NCBI RefSeq assembly: GCF_003111665.1
Contig: NZ_CP022188.1
Coordinates: 1,984,001-2,048,000, forward strand
Length of the DNA: 64,000 bases
Source of the DNA: Parazoarcus communis
GTDB taxonomy: Bacteria > Pseudomonadota > Gammaproteobacteria > Burkholderiales > Rhodocyclaceae
Direction: 5' to 3'
The notes below the pieces were generated by a model. It saw only the letters and a list, made by a program, of their open reading frames with translations. It searched no databases and had not been told where the DNA came from. Of this stretch, positions 16,584-24,357 are shown piece by piece; the stretch's first letter is position 1, and every line of letters begins with the position of its first letter. The position numbers were made by a program, and so were the translations under genes.

Positions 16584-17192
16584 TTAGAGCGTCGCGCCGG
16601 GTCGTGACGTGAAGGCGTCGGCGACGACCAGCTGACCGCCTTCAAGGCGCAGCGGCAGCATCGGCAGATTGCGCGGCGCGGGGCCTGAGACAACTTCTCC
16701 GCGGTGCGTCGGCCGGAAGGTCGAGAAATGGCAAAAGCAGAACAGGACGTTTTCGGTCGGGTTGTACTCGGCCAGGTCACACCCCTGGTGGGTGCACACG
16801 GCGGAGTAGGCAAGCACGCCGTCTGCAGACATGGCCCGGGTGCGCTCATCGAGCGAACTCGGATCGAGCCGCAGCAGCAGCACGCGGTTCAGTCGCGACC
16901 CGTCCCTGATCGTGCCGCTGGCCGCATCGAAGGGGTAGGCAATGACCGGCTTGCCGCCGACCGTCAGCTCGCTGAGTGCGAGGGGTTTGTGCGCGCCGGT
17001 TTCGGCATCCGCGACCACCAGGCGGTCACCGATCTGCAGTTGATCGCTGTCCGGCGTATCGGCCATCGCATTGTTCCGGGGCGCGGTCACCCAGCCCACC
17101 ACTGCACCGGCACACAGCTTGAGTGCCGTGCGTCTTGTCTTGTTGCACATGGCACCGCAACTGGCCGTGCCGTCCTTTTGACCATGCTCCAT
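16584..17192 (-). CDS. Tat-exported Rieske [2Fe-2S] protein
   Basis: A 202-residue Rieske iron-sulfur protein. The N-terminus has a twin-arginine signal (TRRTALKLC, residues 19-27) followed by a hydrophobic stretch, so the folded protein is exported or membrane-anchored facing the periplasm. The cluster motifs are complete: CTHQGC (C133, H135, C138) and CFCH (C152, C154, H155). The loop cysteines C138 and C154 are as in bc1-type proteins. GAGGAG precedes the ATG at 17192. It is the first gene of the operon with the PQQ dehydrogenase and could be that enzyme's electron acceptor; this is inference. Confidence 0.9.
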   Translation of the reverse strand: MEHGQKDGTASCGAMCNKTRRTALKLCAGAVVGWVTAPRNNAMADTPDSDQLQIGDRLVVADAETGAHKPLALSELTVGGKPVIAYPFDAASGTIRDGSRLNRVLLLRLDPSSLDERTRAMSADGVLAYSAVCTHQGCDLAEYNPTENVLFCFCHFSTFRPTHRGEVVSGPAPRNLPMLPLRLEGGQLVVADAFTSRPGATL

Positions 17193-17236
17193 CAATGTCT
17201 CCTCGGGTGGAAAAGTGCTCTTGTTTTCCCATCCAT

Positions 17237-17252
17237 AGCAATCGACGGGCCA
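17237..17252 (-). promoter_or_regulatory. Sigma-54 (-24/-12) promoter for the alcohol-oxidation operon
   Basis: On the minus strand the sequence TGGCCCGTCGATTGCT matches the sigma-54 consensus TGGCACG-N4-TTGCW with one mismatch, and GG and GC are 10 bases apart as required. It lies about 45 bases upstream of the Rieske gene start, which places transcription start near 17227. The sigma-54 activator encoded at the end of the operon fits. Confidence 0.7.
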
Positions 17253-17853
17253 CTCTCGGAGAAAATGCGAATGGACTTGTGCATGGCGTGCCCGGAATCC
17301 TTCAGCCACGAGGGTTCTGGCTCAAGGCGTCTTTTCTGCGTCAAGCTCTTTGACCAATCAGCACGCAGCGCAGCAAAGTGCTCCAATCAACTGGGGCAGG
17401 ACAGGACGTGGAACAGGTGTGCGACACATCGTGGATGACGAGGGCGCATTGGCAGGAATCAATGGGGCCAGCTCAATGACGTCAGCGTCGATTGGTTCTT
17501 CAACCGCGTGTCAATCCGTCTGGCCCCACAACGCAGCCGGGACTATTCTCCGTGGTGTGTGGGCAGGCAGTCGCTGCGCTTGAACGGTGGGTGCATCGCC
17601 AATGCGTACGGTCACGGTTCGGAGGGATCCCGATGAGAATGGTGCGTTCAATCTGGGCCGTGACGGACAGCTTTCTGTGCGTCAGGGCCGACAATGGCGC
17701 GGCATCGGCGCCGCAGAAGCGTCAGGAAGAACGCTTGCACGAAATCGCAAGACTCTGCCCGGCGCCGTCCATTCAGGCGGCGCCGCAGCCGGACGAGAGA
17801 GGTGTCGGGCCGTTCGCCTGATCATTGCGATGGACCCAGATCAGGAGTAGCCG
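17253..17853. other. Intergenic region without convincing gene
   Basis: About 600 bases between the divergent Rieske and DUF2784 genes. Several short open frames exist on both strands (the longest on the plus strand about 100 codons), but none has a ribosome site, family likeness or natural-looking composition. The region probably holds the regulatory DNA of the sigma-54 operon, including the inverted repeat at 17340-17354 and a TGACGTCA palindrome near 17477. Confidence 0.55.
17340..17354. promoter_or_regulatory. Inverted repeat, possible activator binding site
   Basis: GTCAA-GCTCT-TTGAC is a perfect 5+5 base inverted repeat with a 5-base spacer, about 90-100 bases upstream of the sigma-54 promoter. 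This is the usual distance for an enhancer site of a sigma-54 activator. Only one copy is clear, so the call is tentative. Confidence 0.35.
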
Positions 17854-18258
17854 TTGCCATACAAAGCCCTCGCGGACGCGGTCCTTCTGCTGCACTTCGG
17901 CGTCGTCCTGTTCGTGGTGCTGGGCCTGCCGGCCATCATCATCGGGAACAGGGCGGGGTGGTCGTGGGTAAACGGGTTCTGGTTACGCCTGTCGCACTTG
18001 CTCGCCATCGTGGTCGTCGCCCTGCAGGCCTGGCTCGGGCAATACTGCCCGCTGACGATCCTTGAGTCCTGGCTTCGCACCCAAGACGGCCAGTCTGCGT
18101 ACTCGCGCAGCTTCGTCGAACACTGGGTGCAGCGCGTGCTGTACTACGAGGCGCCGCTGTGGGTCTTCGCCTTGATCTACACGGGCTTTGGTCTTCTTGT
18201 CGCGTGGGCGTGGCGGCGCTACCCGCCGCAAGCGGCAAGTGAGATCAAACGACTCTGA
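17854..18258 (+). CDS. DUF2784 membrane protein
   Basis: A 134-residue inner-membrane protein with three to four hydrophobic helices. The conserved DUF2784 features are seen: an early HFG near residue 15, a GxxxGW...N-x-FW-x2-H segment and the LGQYCPLTILE-like motif in the middle. It starts at TTG 17854, with AGGAG seven bases upstream. The function of the family is unknown. One copy of the long inverted repeat overlaps its 3' end. Confidence 0.85.
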   Translation: MPYKALADAVLLLHFGVVLFVVLGLPAIIIGNRAGWSWVNGFWLRLSHLLAIVVVALQAWLGQYCPLTILESWLRTQDGQSAYSRSFVEHWVQRVLYYEAPLWVFALIYTGFGLLVAWAWRRYPPQAASEIKRL

Positions 18259-18270
18259 CCCCTTTGATCC
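18242..18270 (-). repeat. Inverted-pair repeat, right copy
   Basis: Read on the minus strand this is the same GATCAAAGGGGTCAGAGTCG sequence as at 5532-5557, here followed by TTTGATCTC. It overlaps the last codons of the DUF2784 gene (stop at 18256-18258). The copy on this side is itself slightly palindromic at its outer ends (GATCAAA and TTTGATC). Confidence 0.75.
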
Positions 18271-18478
18271 CTCAAACACATTCCCTTACGAAGTGATTAC
18301 ACGGGGACATCCGCCCGGCGCGGCGCGGGGGGACACTTGCTTCAGTGCCAGCGCAGTGATGGTGAGTGGTCCGCAATGGCCGGTCATCGTGCGATCTGAG
18401 CGCTTGCGCTGTCGGAGACAGGTGCGTGCAGTTCCCGCAGAGACCTTCCCCGCAGCGACTTATTTCGGGGGAATTGTG

Positions 18479-19069
18479 ATGTCTTTCAAATCTGAAACTC
18501 GATCGGGCGTTCGTCGCTCCGGCTTGCTTCTGCTGCTTGTGGCGGGTCTGGTCGGTGGTTGTGCCGCACCTCCGCCCGGGCATCGTATTGGCGGTGATGA
18601 GCCGCTGCCGCAGGTTGCACGCCGGCAGGCTACGGATCTGGTGATCTACCCCTTGCGGGGGCAGAGCCAGGATCAGCAGCGGCGGGATCGCTATGAGTGC
18701 CATCAATGGGCGGTAGATCAGTCGGGCTTCGATCCGGCAACCATGAGTCAGACGCCGACAGAGGTGCCGCTGGTCGAGCCTTCGCCGCCTGCCGGTGCGG
18801 GTGTTGTTCAGGGCACAGTGACCGGCGCGGTGCTGGGGGCGGTGGTTTCCGGGCCGCGCCATGGGGGCGAGGGCGCCGTCGTTGGCGCGGTTGTCGGTGC
18901 AATCGCCGGAGCCGCCAGCGATTCGGCACGGCAGGCGCAGGCGGAGCGCGTCCAGGATCCGTATGCGCAACGTGCCGCAGCGCGTGACCAGGTCTATACC
19001 GAAAAGGAAAGCCGCTATCGGCGCGCGATTGAAGCGTGTCTGGATGGCCGCGGCTACCAGGTCAGATAA
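18479..19069 (+). CDS. Glycine-zipper outer-membrane lipoprotein
   Basis: A 196-residue lipoprotein: signal peptide with lipobox LVGGC (lipidated C28). A central glycine-zipper segment (about residues 102-142, with repeated GAVxGAVVG) could insert in a membrane. The region before it has RYECHQWAV (about 75-83), and the C-terminus ends in EACLDGRGYQVR. The same RYECH-x-W and ACL-x2-RGY-x-VR elements occur in the next gene. The pattern resembles OmpA-linked or YMGG-like lipoproteins. Exact role unknown. Confidence 0.82.
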   Translation: MSFKSETRSGVRRSGLLLLLVAGLVGGCAAPPPGHRIGGDEPLPQVARRQATDLVIYPLRGQSQDQQRRDRYECHQWAVDQSGFDPATMSQTPTEVPLVEPSPPAGAGVVQGTVTGAVLGAVVSGPRHGGEGAVVGAVVGAIAGAASDSARQAQAERVQDPYAQRAAARDQVYTEKESRYRRAIEACLDGRGYQVR

Positions 19070-19092
19070 TTCGTTCAGGAAAAGGAGTGATC

Positions 19093-19749
19093 ATGTCTTC
19101 CAGACTGACAGGTGTTTCCCGACTCTTGGGTGCTGTGATCTGCGCCGGCCTGCTTTTTGGTGCCGGCATCGCGCAGGCCGAGCCTTCGCACCGGGGTGGA
19201 GACGGCGATCGTCGCGGCGGCTGGGTGGATCCCCGCTTTGCGCGCGGCGTCGTGGTGCCGAAGCTGCCGCAGGGGCACCGCATCGTTCGCCACCGTGATA
19301 TCGATTTCTATTACGCGTCTGGCCACTGGTTCAGGCCGATGGGGGCGCGCTTCGTGGTTGTCGCACCGCCCATCGGTCTCGTTGTGCCGGTGTTGCCGAA
19401 TGGTTTCGTGAGCGTGACCATTGGCGGGCGCTCGCTCTACCGCTACGACGATACCTACTATGCGCGTCATGACCGTGGCTATGTCGTGGTCGAGCCGCCC
19501 CGGCAGGATGACGCGCGGCGTGCCGCGGGTGGGGAGGACCGGCTGTTCGTGTATCCGAAGATGAATCAGTCAGAGAAGGTGCAGGCGACAGACCGCTACG
19601 AATGCCACGAGTGGGGCAGTGTCCAGACCGGCTACGATCCGACGCTGAGCTATGGCGGTGTCGGGCCGGAACAGGCAGAAAGCCTGCGCGCCGACTACCT
19701 ACGGGCGATGACGGCCTGCCTGGAGGCGAGAGGCTATACGGTGCGTTAG
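19093..19749 (+). CDS. Exported DUF6515-like protein
   Basis: A 218-residue protein with a signal peptide cleaved after AQA (about residue 29). The middle carries a tyrosine-rich beta segment with YYASGHWFRP and YYARHDRGYVVVEPP, typical of small exported proteins of the DUF6515 type. The C-terminal third shares RYECHEWG and ACLEARGYTVR with the preceding lipoprotein. AAAGGAG precedes the ATG and the gap to the upstream gene is 23 bases, so both are probably one operon encoding cooperating envelope proteins. Function unknown. Confidence 0.8.
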   Translation: MSSRLTGVSRLLGAVICAGLLFGAGIAQAEPSHRGGDGDRRGGWVDPRFARGVVVPKLPQGHRIVRHRDIDFYYASGHWFRPMGARFVVVAPPIGLVVPVLPNGFVSVTIGGRSLYRYDDTYYARHDRGYVVVEPPRQDDARRAAGGEDRLFVYPKMNQSEKVQATDRYECHEWGSVQTGYDPTLSYGGVGPEQAESLRADYLRAMTACLEARGYTVR

Positions 19750-19919
19750 CGACTGCGGACCGCAGCGGGCCTGATGTCTCCGGCGTTAGAATCCGCTGCG
19801 GGGGCGTTTCCATGTAACGTGGCCTGACGGGGTGGCCGGCCGCGGCCGGCCCGCGCTGCACATTCGTTTACATAGATTCGGCGACGTCAGAAGTCAGCTG
19901 CTCGGCAAAGGAGTCCGTG

Positions 19920-20450
19920 GTGTCCGCAAAAGTCCTCATCCTGCCCGGTTACGGAAACTCGGGGGCGCTGCACTGGCAGTCGCGCTGGGAGCAGGCGAAT
20001 CCCGCTTTTGTCCGTGTGCAGCAGCGCGACTGGGATGCGCCGGTTTGTGATGACTGGGTTGCAGCCATCGAAAACGCTGTGCGCAGCGCGGGGCCCGATG
20101 TGGTACTGGTCGCCCACAGCCTCGGCTGTCTTGCAATCGCGCACTGGGCTGCGACGCCGCATTCGCCGATCCGGGGCGCTTTGCTGGTTGCGGTGCCCGA
20201 TCCGGAAGGCCCGGATTTTCCGGCACAGGCGTCGGGCTTCGGCGAGCCGCCGGCAAGGCCGTTTGCCTTCAGCAGCACCGTGGTCATCAGCGACGATGAC
20301 CCCTATGGCACGCCGGCCTATTCCGCACAGCTTGCACAGGCATGGGGCAGCAGCGCAGTTCGCATCGGCAGTTGCGGTCACATCAACGCGGAAAGTGGCC
20401 TCGGTGACTGGGCGGCGGGCTTCGAACTGCTCCGCCAACTGCGCGACTAG
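19920..20450 (+). CDS. RBBP9/YdeN-type serine hydrolase
   Basis: A small alpha/beta hydrolase (about 176 residues) of the RBBP9/YdeN family. The nucleophile elbow is VAHSLG near residue 66, the early segment LILPGYGNSGALHWQSRWE is family-typical, and the catalytic His is probably in CGHINAESG near the C-terminus. The start is GTG; two GTG codons are adjacent (19917 and 19920), and 19920 is better spaced from AAAGGAG. Substrate unknown. Confidence 0.87.
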   Translation: MSAKVLILPGYGNSGALHWQSRWEQANPAFVRVQQRDWDAPVCDDWVAAIENAVRSAGPDVVLVAHSLGCLAIAHWAATPHSPIRGALLVAVPDPEGPDFPAQASGFGEPPARPFAFSSTVVISDDDPYGTPAYSAQLAQAWGSSAVRIGSCGHINAESGLGDWAAGFELLRQLRD

Positions 20451-20524
20451 GCCTGTTTTGGCTGGCGCTGCGGTGCAGGTCGGGCCGCGCACCCCAGCGA
20501 TCGCTCCAACCTCTGGGAGATGTC

Positions 20525-20839
20525 ATGGCAATTGCAGATACACCAAGCCCGCCGTACTACGCAGTCATTTTCAGTTCCCTTCGGACCGAAGGAGACAACG
20601 GCTATGGTGCGATGGCCGAGCGGATGCTCGATCTGGCGGCGGAGCAGGAAGGGTTTCTTGGCGCAGAGGGCGCGCGGGAAGGGCTCGGAATCACCGTCTC
20701 GTACTGGAGCAGCCTCGAAGCCATCCGGAAATGGAAGCAGAACGCCGAGCATCTCGACGCGCAGCGCCTCGGACGCGAGCGCTGGTATTCGGCGTTCAAG
20801 GTTCGCGTGGCCAGGGTCGAGCGGGACTACGGCATCTGA
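20525..20839 (+). CDS. ABM-domain protein
   Basis: A 104-residue single-domain protein of the antibiotic-biosynthesis-monooxygenase fold. The core pattern YYAVIFSSLRTEGDNGYG...LAAEQEGFLGAEGAR...ITVSYWSSLEAIRKWKQNAEH closely matches family members related to YqjZ/JHE7. It probably acts as a small dimer; the substrate is unknown. GGGAGA precedes the ATG. A second such gene lies in the same window at 8721 and a third at 26807. Confidence 0.85.
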   Translation: MAIADTPSPPYYAVIFSSLRTEGDNGYGAMAERMLDLAAEQEGFLGAEGAREGLGITVSYWSSLEAIRKWKQNAEHLDAQRLGRERWYSAFKVRVARVERDYGI

Positions 20840-20877
20840 CCGGGCTGGGCCGTGTGTGAGCTGACCGTACTCCGATC

Positions 20878-21294
20878 ATGCCTGCCATTCTTGCATCGCT
20901 GCACATCTGGAAGTATCTCGCCGCCTGGTTCGTGATGCTGCTCGTGTCCATTGCGAATGGCGTGGTCCGTGATCTCACCTATGGCACGCACATGAGCGCG
21001 CTCGCCGCGCATCAGGTGTCGACGGCGTGCGGCATGCTACTGCTTGGTCTCGTGATCCGCATCGTCGACCGCCTGGCGCCACCCTCCTGCGCTCGCGAGG
21101 CCATTGCCATTGGCCTGTTCTGGGCAACGCTGACGATTGCGTTCGAGTTCATCTTCTTTCACTACGTCGGTGGGCATTCCTGGGCGGCGCTGCTCGCCAA
21201 CTACAATGTCCTTGAAGGTCGGGTCTGGGTCTTTCTGCTGCTCTGGATCGCGGTGGCACCCTATGTGTTTTTCCGCCTTCGCCGTCCGGTCTGA
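20878..21294 (+). CDS. Four-helix membrane protein of unknown function
   Basis: A 138-residue protein with four hydrophobic helices (about residues 10-28, 46-65, 76-97 and 108-132). Conserved-looking polar residues sit in or near the membrane (NGVVRD, HQVS, EF-x3-HY). It follows the ABM-domain gene by 38 bases on the same strand. I do not recognise a family; orthologues of this type are usually labelled hypothetical. Confidence 0.7.
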   Translation: MPAILASLHIWKYLAAWFVMLLVSIANGVVRDLTYGTHMSALAAHQVSTACGMLLLGLVIRIVDRLAPPSCAREAIAIGLFWATLTIAFEFIFFHYVGGHSWAALLANYNVLEGRVWVFLLLWIAVAPYVFFRLRRPV

Positions 21295-21455
21295 AGCATG
21301 CGTACCGGGCTTGTGCCGCGCGCTCGCGAGCGCTGCGCTGCCGCGACATGACGTGTTCCGGCCACGCCTGACCGCGCACAGGAATCGCCTACCCGTTCGC
21401 AGACCGAGCACCTAAGATGAAACACCGAAAGCCCGCTTCCGGTTCGGGCAGGTGC

Positions 21456-23003
21456 TCACCAGAACGCAATGACCAGAAGCGCGGTCATTGCGGTCAGTGC
21501 AACGGCGCCCCACCGTACGATGCGCGGCGCCGGTTCCACGCGCGAGGCGTCTACCGATGCAAGCTGCCCGGCTGTAACCGTGCCGCCCAGGATGAGCTGC
21601 CACAGGGCGCATGCCACAAGGGTGACGACGAGCAGAACAAAGGCGACGATGGTGAAATGCACATCCAGCCAGCCCAGCTGGGTGGCAAGGAACCACACCG
21701 CACTCACGCCGTGTCCGCTGAGCAGGCCGGCCAGTGCGGCATTGGCCGAAAGTCGCGTGGACAGCATGCCAGCGGCAAAGACGGCGACGAGCGGCGGGGT
21801 GACGTAGGCAAAGGCCTGCTGAAGATAGGCGAACAGGCCCGGGAAGTTATCGATGGCCGGCGCCCACAGCGCGGCGATGATCATCAGGCCCAGGGTCGTG
21901 TAGCGGCCCAGACGTGCGAGCGCCTTGGTGTCCAGTTTGGGGCGGCGCGGTTGCACGAAGTCGCAGATCACCAGGGTCGAGGCCGAGTTGAGTGCCGAGT
22001 CGACACTCGACATGATTGCCGCCAGCAGCCCCGCAAGCATCAGTCCGGCCAGTCCCGGTGGCGCAAACTCGGCGATCAGGCGCGGGAATACGGTGTCCGG
22101 GCGCTCGAGGTCCGCAAACAGCGCCACGGCCATGACGCCGGGCAAGACCATGAGAAACAGCGGCAGCAGCTTGAGTGCGGCCGCGATGAGCGCGCCGCGA
22201 CCGGCGACGCCAATGTCGCGCGCACCCAGCAGGCGCTGGCAAACGTACTGGTTCATGGTCCAGTAGTAGAAGCCCAGGATTGGCAGGCCCAGCAGTGTTC
22301 CAAGCCAGGGCAGGGCGGGGTCGTCCAGCGGGCGGATCAGGGAGAGCTTCTCGGCGGGAACGCGCGCGGTGACCTCGGCCCAGGAATAGTCGAACTCGGC
22401 GAAAACCAGCGCGAACAGGATCACCGAGCCGATCAGCAGCACCAGCGACTGCAGGACGTCCGTGTATGCCACCGCACGCAAACCACCGGCCGCCGTATAG
22501 AGACCGGCAAATACAGCGAGGGCGGCGCAGGTGGGACCGAGCGCCAGACCGGGCACGAACAGCATCACGACCAGCGCCCCGGCGTAAAGGCTGCCCGCGG
22601 TATCGAGCAGCACACTCAGGATCAGGCTGGTGGCGGAAAGGTAGCGGCGCAAGCGCGCGTCGAAGCGCTGTTCGAGAAGCTCGGGCACCGTCGTGATGCG
22701 GCGGCCGATAAGCACCGGCGCGACGAAGACCGCCGTAAACACGAGGACCAGCGCCGCCATCCATTCGTAATTGGCCACGGAGATGCCGGTCGACCAGGCG
22801 GCACCCGGCAGGCCGATGAGCGTTGTTGACGAGATATTCGATGCGAACAGGGAAAGGCCGATGACGCCTGCGCCCAGCGTGCGTCCGGCAAGAAACAGTT
22901 CGTCTGCGTCGGGGTTCTTGCGCGTGACGCGCACGCAAACCGCGACGACTACCAGGAGGTAGACCGCCACGATCACGTAGTCAGTCGTATGAAGGACGTT
23001 CAT
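21456..23003 (-). CDS. Sodium:solute symporter (SSS family)
   Basis: A 515-residue inner-membrane cotransporter with about 13 hydrophobic helices. Family features include an early FLAGRTLG segment, SLFASNISSTTLIGLPG, and the sodium-symport stretch near the middle (AALKLLPLFLMVLPG, then SSVDSALNS). It imports a solute with Na+; sugars, pantothenate, proline or acids are all possible. The ATG at 23003 begins a typical first helix; upstream in-frame sequence is low-quality. No regulator is adjacent. Confidence 0.9.
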   Translation of the reverse strand: MNVLHTTDYVIVAVYLLVVVAVCVRVTRKNPDADELFLAGRTLGAGVIGLSLFASNISSTTLIGLPGAAWSTGISVANYEWMAALVLVFTAVFVAPVLIGRRITTVPELLEQRFDARLRRYLSATSLILSVLLDTAGSLYAGALVVMLFVPGLALGPTCAALAVFAGLYTAAGGLRAVAYTDVLQSLVLLIGSVILFALVFAEFDYSWAEVTARVPAEKLSLIRPLDDPALPWLGTLLGLPILGFYYWTMNQYVCQRLLGARDIGVAGRGALIAAALKLLPLFLMVLPGVMAVALFADLERPDTVFPRLIAEFAPPGLAGLMLAGLLAAIMSSVDSALNSASTLVICDFVQPRRPKLDTKALARLGRYTTLGLMIIAALWAPAIDNFPGLFAYLQQAFAYVTPPLVAVFAAGMLSTRLSANAALAGLLSGHGVSAVWFLATQLGWLDVHFTIVAFVLLVVTLVACALWQLILGGTVTAGQLASVDASRVEPAPRIVRWGAVALTAMTALLVIAFW

Positions 23004-23189
23004 CCGCGTATTCCGTTGTCGTGGTCGCCAGGGGTGACAGCCCTTTTTTAGGAAACCATGAACGCGGACGGACGCGCAAGCCAGCGCACTGACTTGCATT
23101 GATTCGACATGCCCGCTCAAGCCGCATGGCTGAGCGCCATGCAGGTCGCGCCGCGCTTTACGGAAAGCGCGGGCAGGGGGCAACTGCGA

Positions 23190-23510
23190 TCAGGGCTGGC
23201 CGACCACGACCTCACTGATCTGGAGAACTGGCGTCAGATCGGTGTAGTTCGGGATGTCGGCCATGATCTGCTCGGCATGAGGACCGAATCCGGCCTGGAA
23301 GGATTCGACCGAATCGCAGTAGAGGTGGCACATCCCGGTGTAGGTCGCGGGTTCGTCCGGTGCGCCGCCTGCCAGGCCCTTGTCGATGGTGTAGAACTTG
23401 CACGCCTCGCCCATGAGGGATTTCACCAGCGGCAGGTGGTTGTCACGGTAATACGTGTGGTCGAAACGGGCGCCGGGGGTGTTCGGGTACATCACGCTTA
23501 CCTTGATCAT
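23190..23510 (-). CDS. EthD-family protein
   Basis: A 106-residue protein of the EthD family: IKVSVMYPNTPGARFDHTYYRDNHLPLV is the family's hallmark opening, with the conserved tyrosine and histidine residues. EthD proteins are small dimeric alpha/beta barrels needed with some P450 and polyketide pathways, with unclear chemistry. The start codon lies 10 bases from an (AACAG)8 tandem repeat that occupies its 5' region, so copy-number change could alter its expression. Confidence 0.88.
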   Translation of the reverse strand: MIKVSVMYPNTPGARFDHTYYRDNHLPLVKSLMGEACKFYTIDKGLAGGAPDEPATYTGMCHLYCDSVESFQAGFGPHAEQIMADIPNYTDLTPVLQISEVVVGQP

Positions 23511-23520
23511 CTTCTTGTCT

Positions 23521-23560
23521 CTGTTCTGTTCTGTTCTGTTCTGTTCTGTTCTGTTCTGTT
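23521..23560 (-). repeat. Pentanucleotide tandem repeat (AACAG)8
   Basis: Forty bases made of eight perfect CTGTT units on the plus strand (AACAG on the minus strand). The repeat lies in the 149-base space between the divergent EthD and DUF523 genes and ends 10 bases upstream of the EthD start. Five-base units cannot hold a reading frame, so the expected effect is on promoter or ribosome-site spacing. Confidence 0.95.
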
Positions 23561-23659
23561 GGGCCGCGGGGGCTGGGAAACTGATCGTGTACGATAAAGT
23601 TCCTGGCGTCCAATCGTGTGGCCATTGCCCGTTTCTGCTTCAGGCATGGGCTGGAGATC

Positions 23660-24178
23660 ATGCAATTCATTCTCGTCAGTGCCTGTCTGCTCGGTGAAGC
23701 GGTCCGCTACAACGGCGGGGACAACCGTTGCGACCATGCGCTGCTGAAACGCTGGGTCGATGAAGGGCGTGTCGTGCCGGTATGCCCCGAGGTGGCCGGC
23801 GGGTTGTCGACGCCGCGCCCGCCAGCCGAGATAACGCGTGGCGGAGGCGGGCGGGCCGTGGTCGACGGTGAGGCGCGCGTCGTTGCGGTCGATGGCCGCG
23901 ACGTGACTGAGCAGTTCATTCGTGGCGCGGAGCGGGCGCTGGCGCACGCTCGGGAAATGGGAATACGGGTGGCCGTTCTGAAAGAGGGGAGTCCGTCCTG
24001 CGGTTCGGGGGCGATCTACGATGGCAACTTCTCCGGCACAAAGGTGGCGGGTGTCGGCGTGACCACGGCGTGCCTGGCGCAGGCCGGCGTGTGCGTTTTC
24101 AGCGAACATCAGCTTGCGGACGCAGCCCGCATGCTCGAGCAGCTTGAGCGGGGGGTCGGTGAGAAGGGCGAACCCTGA
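23660..24178 (+). CDS. DUF523 family protein
   Basis: A 172-residue cytosolic protein of the DUF523 (YbbK-like) family. The opening FILVSACLLGEAVRYNG, the CDHALLKRW and VCPEVAGGL blocks, and LKEGSPSCG with its conserved cysteine match the family well. The conserved cysteines suggest a metal or sulfur role, reported in some relatives as 2-thiouracil desulfidase; that function is not provable here. The ATG at 23660 is chosen for the GGAG upstream and the family start. Confidence 0.88.
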   Translation: MQFILVSACLLGEAVRYNGGDNRCDHALLKRWVDEGRVVPVCPEVAGGLSTPRPPAEITRGGGGRAVVDGEARVVAVDGRDVTEQFIRGAERALAHAREMGIRVAVLKEGSPSCGSGAIYDGNFSGTKVAGVGVTTACLAQAGVCVFSEHQLADAARMLEQLERGVGEKGEP

Positions 24179-24288
24179 GCTCAGGGTGTGTTCGGCCCAG
24201 GACGCCGTCCGCGTGACATAATTGCTGCAGTGCAATCTGTTCGGGGCGCCGTTTTTCCGGCACCTGAACCGAAGCGTCAGGCTTCAAT

Positions 24289-24341
24289 GGAAATGTGGAC
24301 GACCTCATTTCCCTATCCTGTGATGGGGACGACCCCGCTAC
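24289..24341 (+). promoter_or_regulatory. Guanidine-II (mini-ykkC) riboswitch
   Basis: Two adjacent hairpins, each with an ACGA tetraloop. The first pairs 24289-24298 with 24303-24312 (one T-T mismatch in 10 pairs); the second has GGGG-ACGA-CCCC at 24325-24336, extended by weaker pairs to 24320-24341. Paired stems with ACGR loops just before a ribosome-binding region are the defining shape of the guanidine-II riboswitch. The following gene is a Gdx-type exporter, the usual target, whose expression would be switched on by guanidinium. Confidence 0.9.
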
Positions 24342-24357
24342 ATGGCAGGTGTTTGTG

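Noticed and set aside
17492..17850. Two overlapping open frames of 87-109 codons between Rieske and DUF2784 genes
   Set aside because: No ribosome site, mixed frames and no family signal; the region is more likely regulatory.
23443..23670. Minus-strand frame running through the (AACAG)8 repeat
   Set aside because: It overlaps the start of both real divergent genes and its repeat-encoded peptide has no support.
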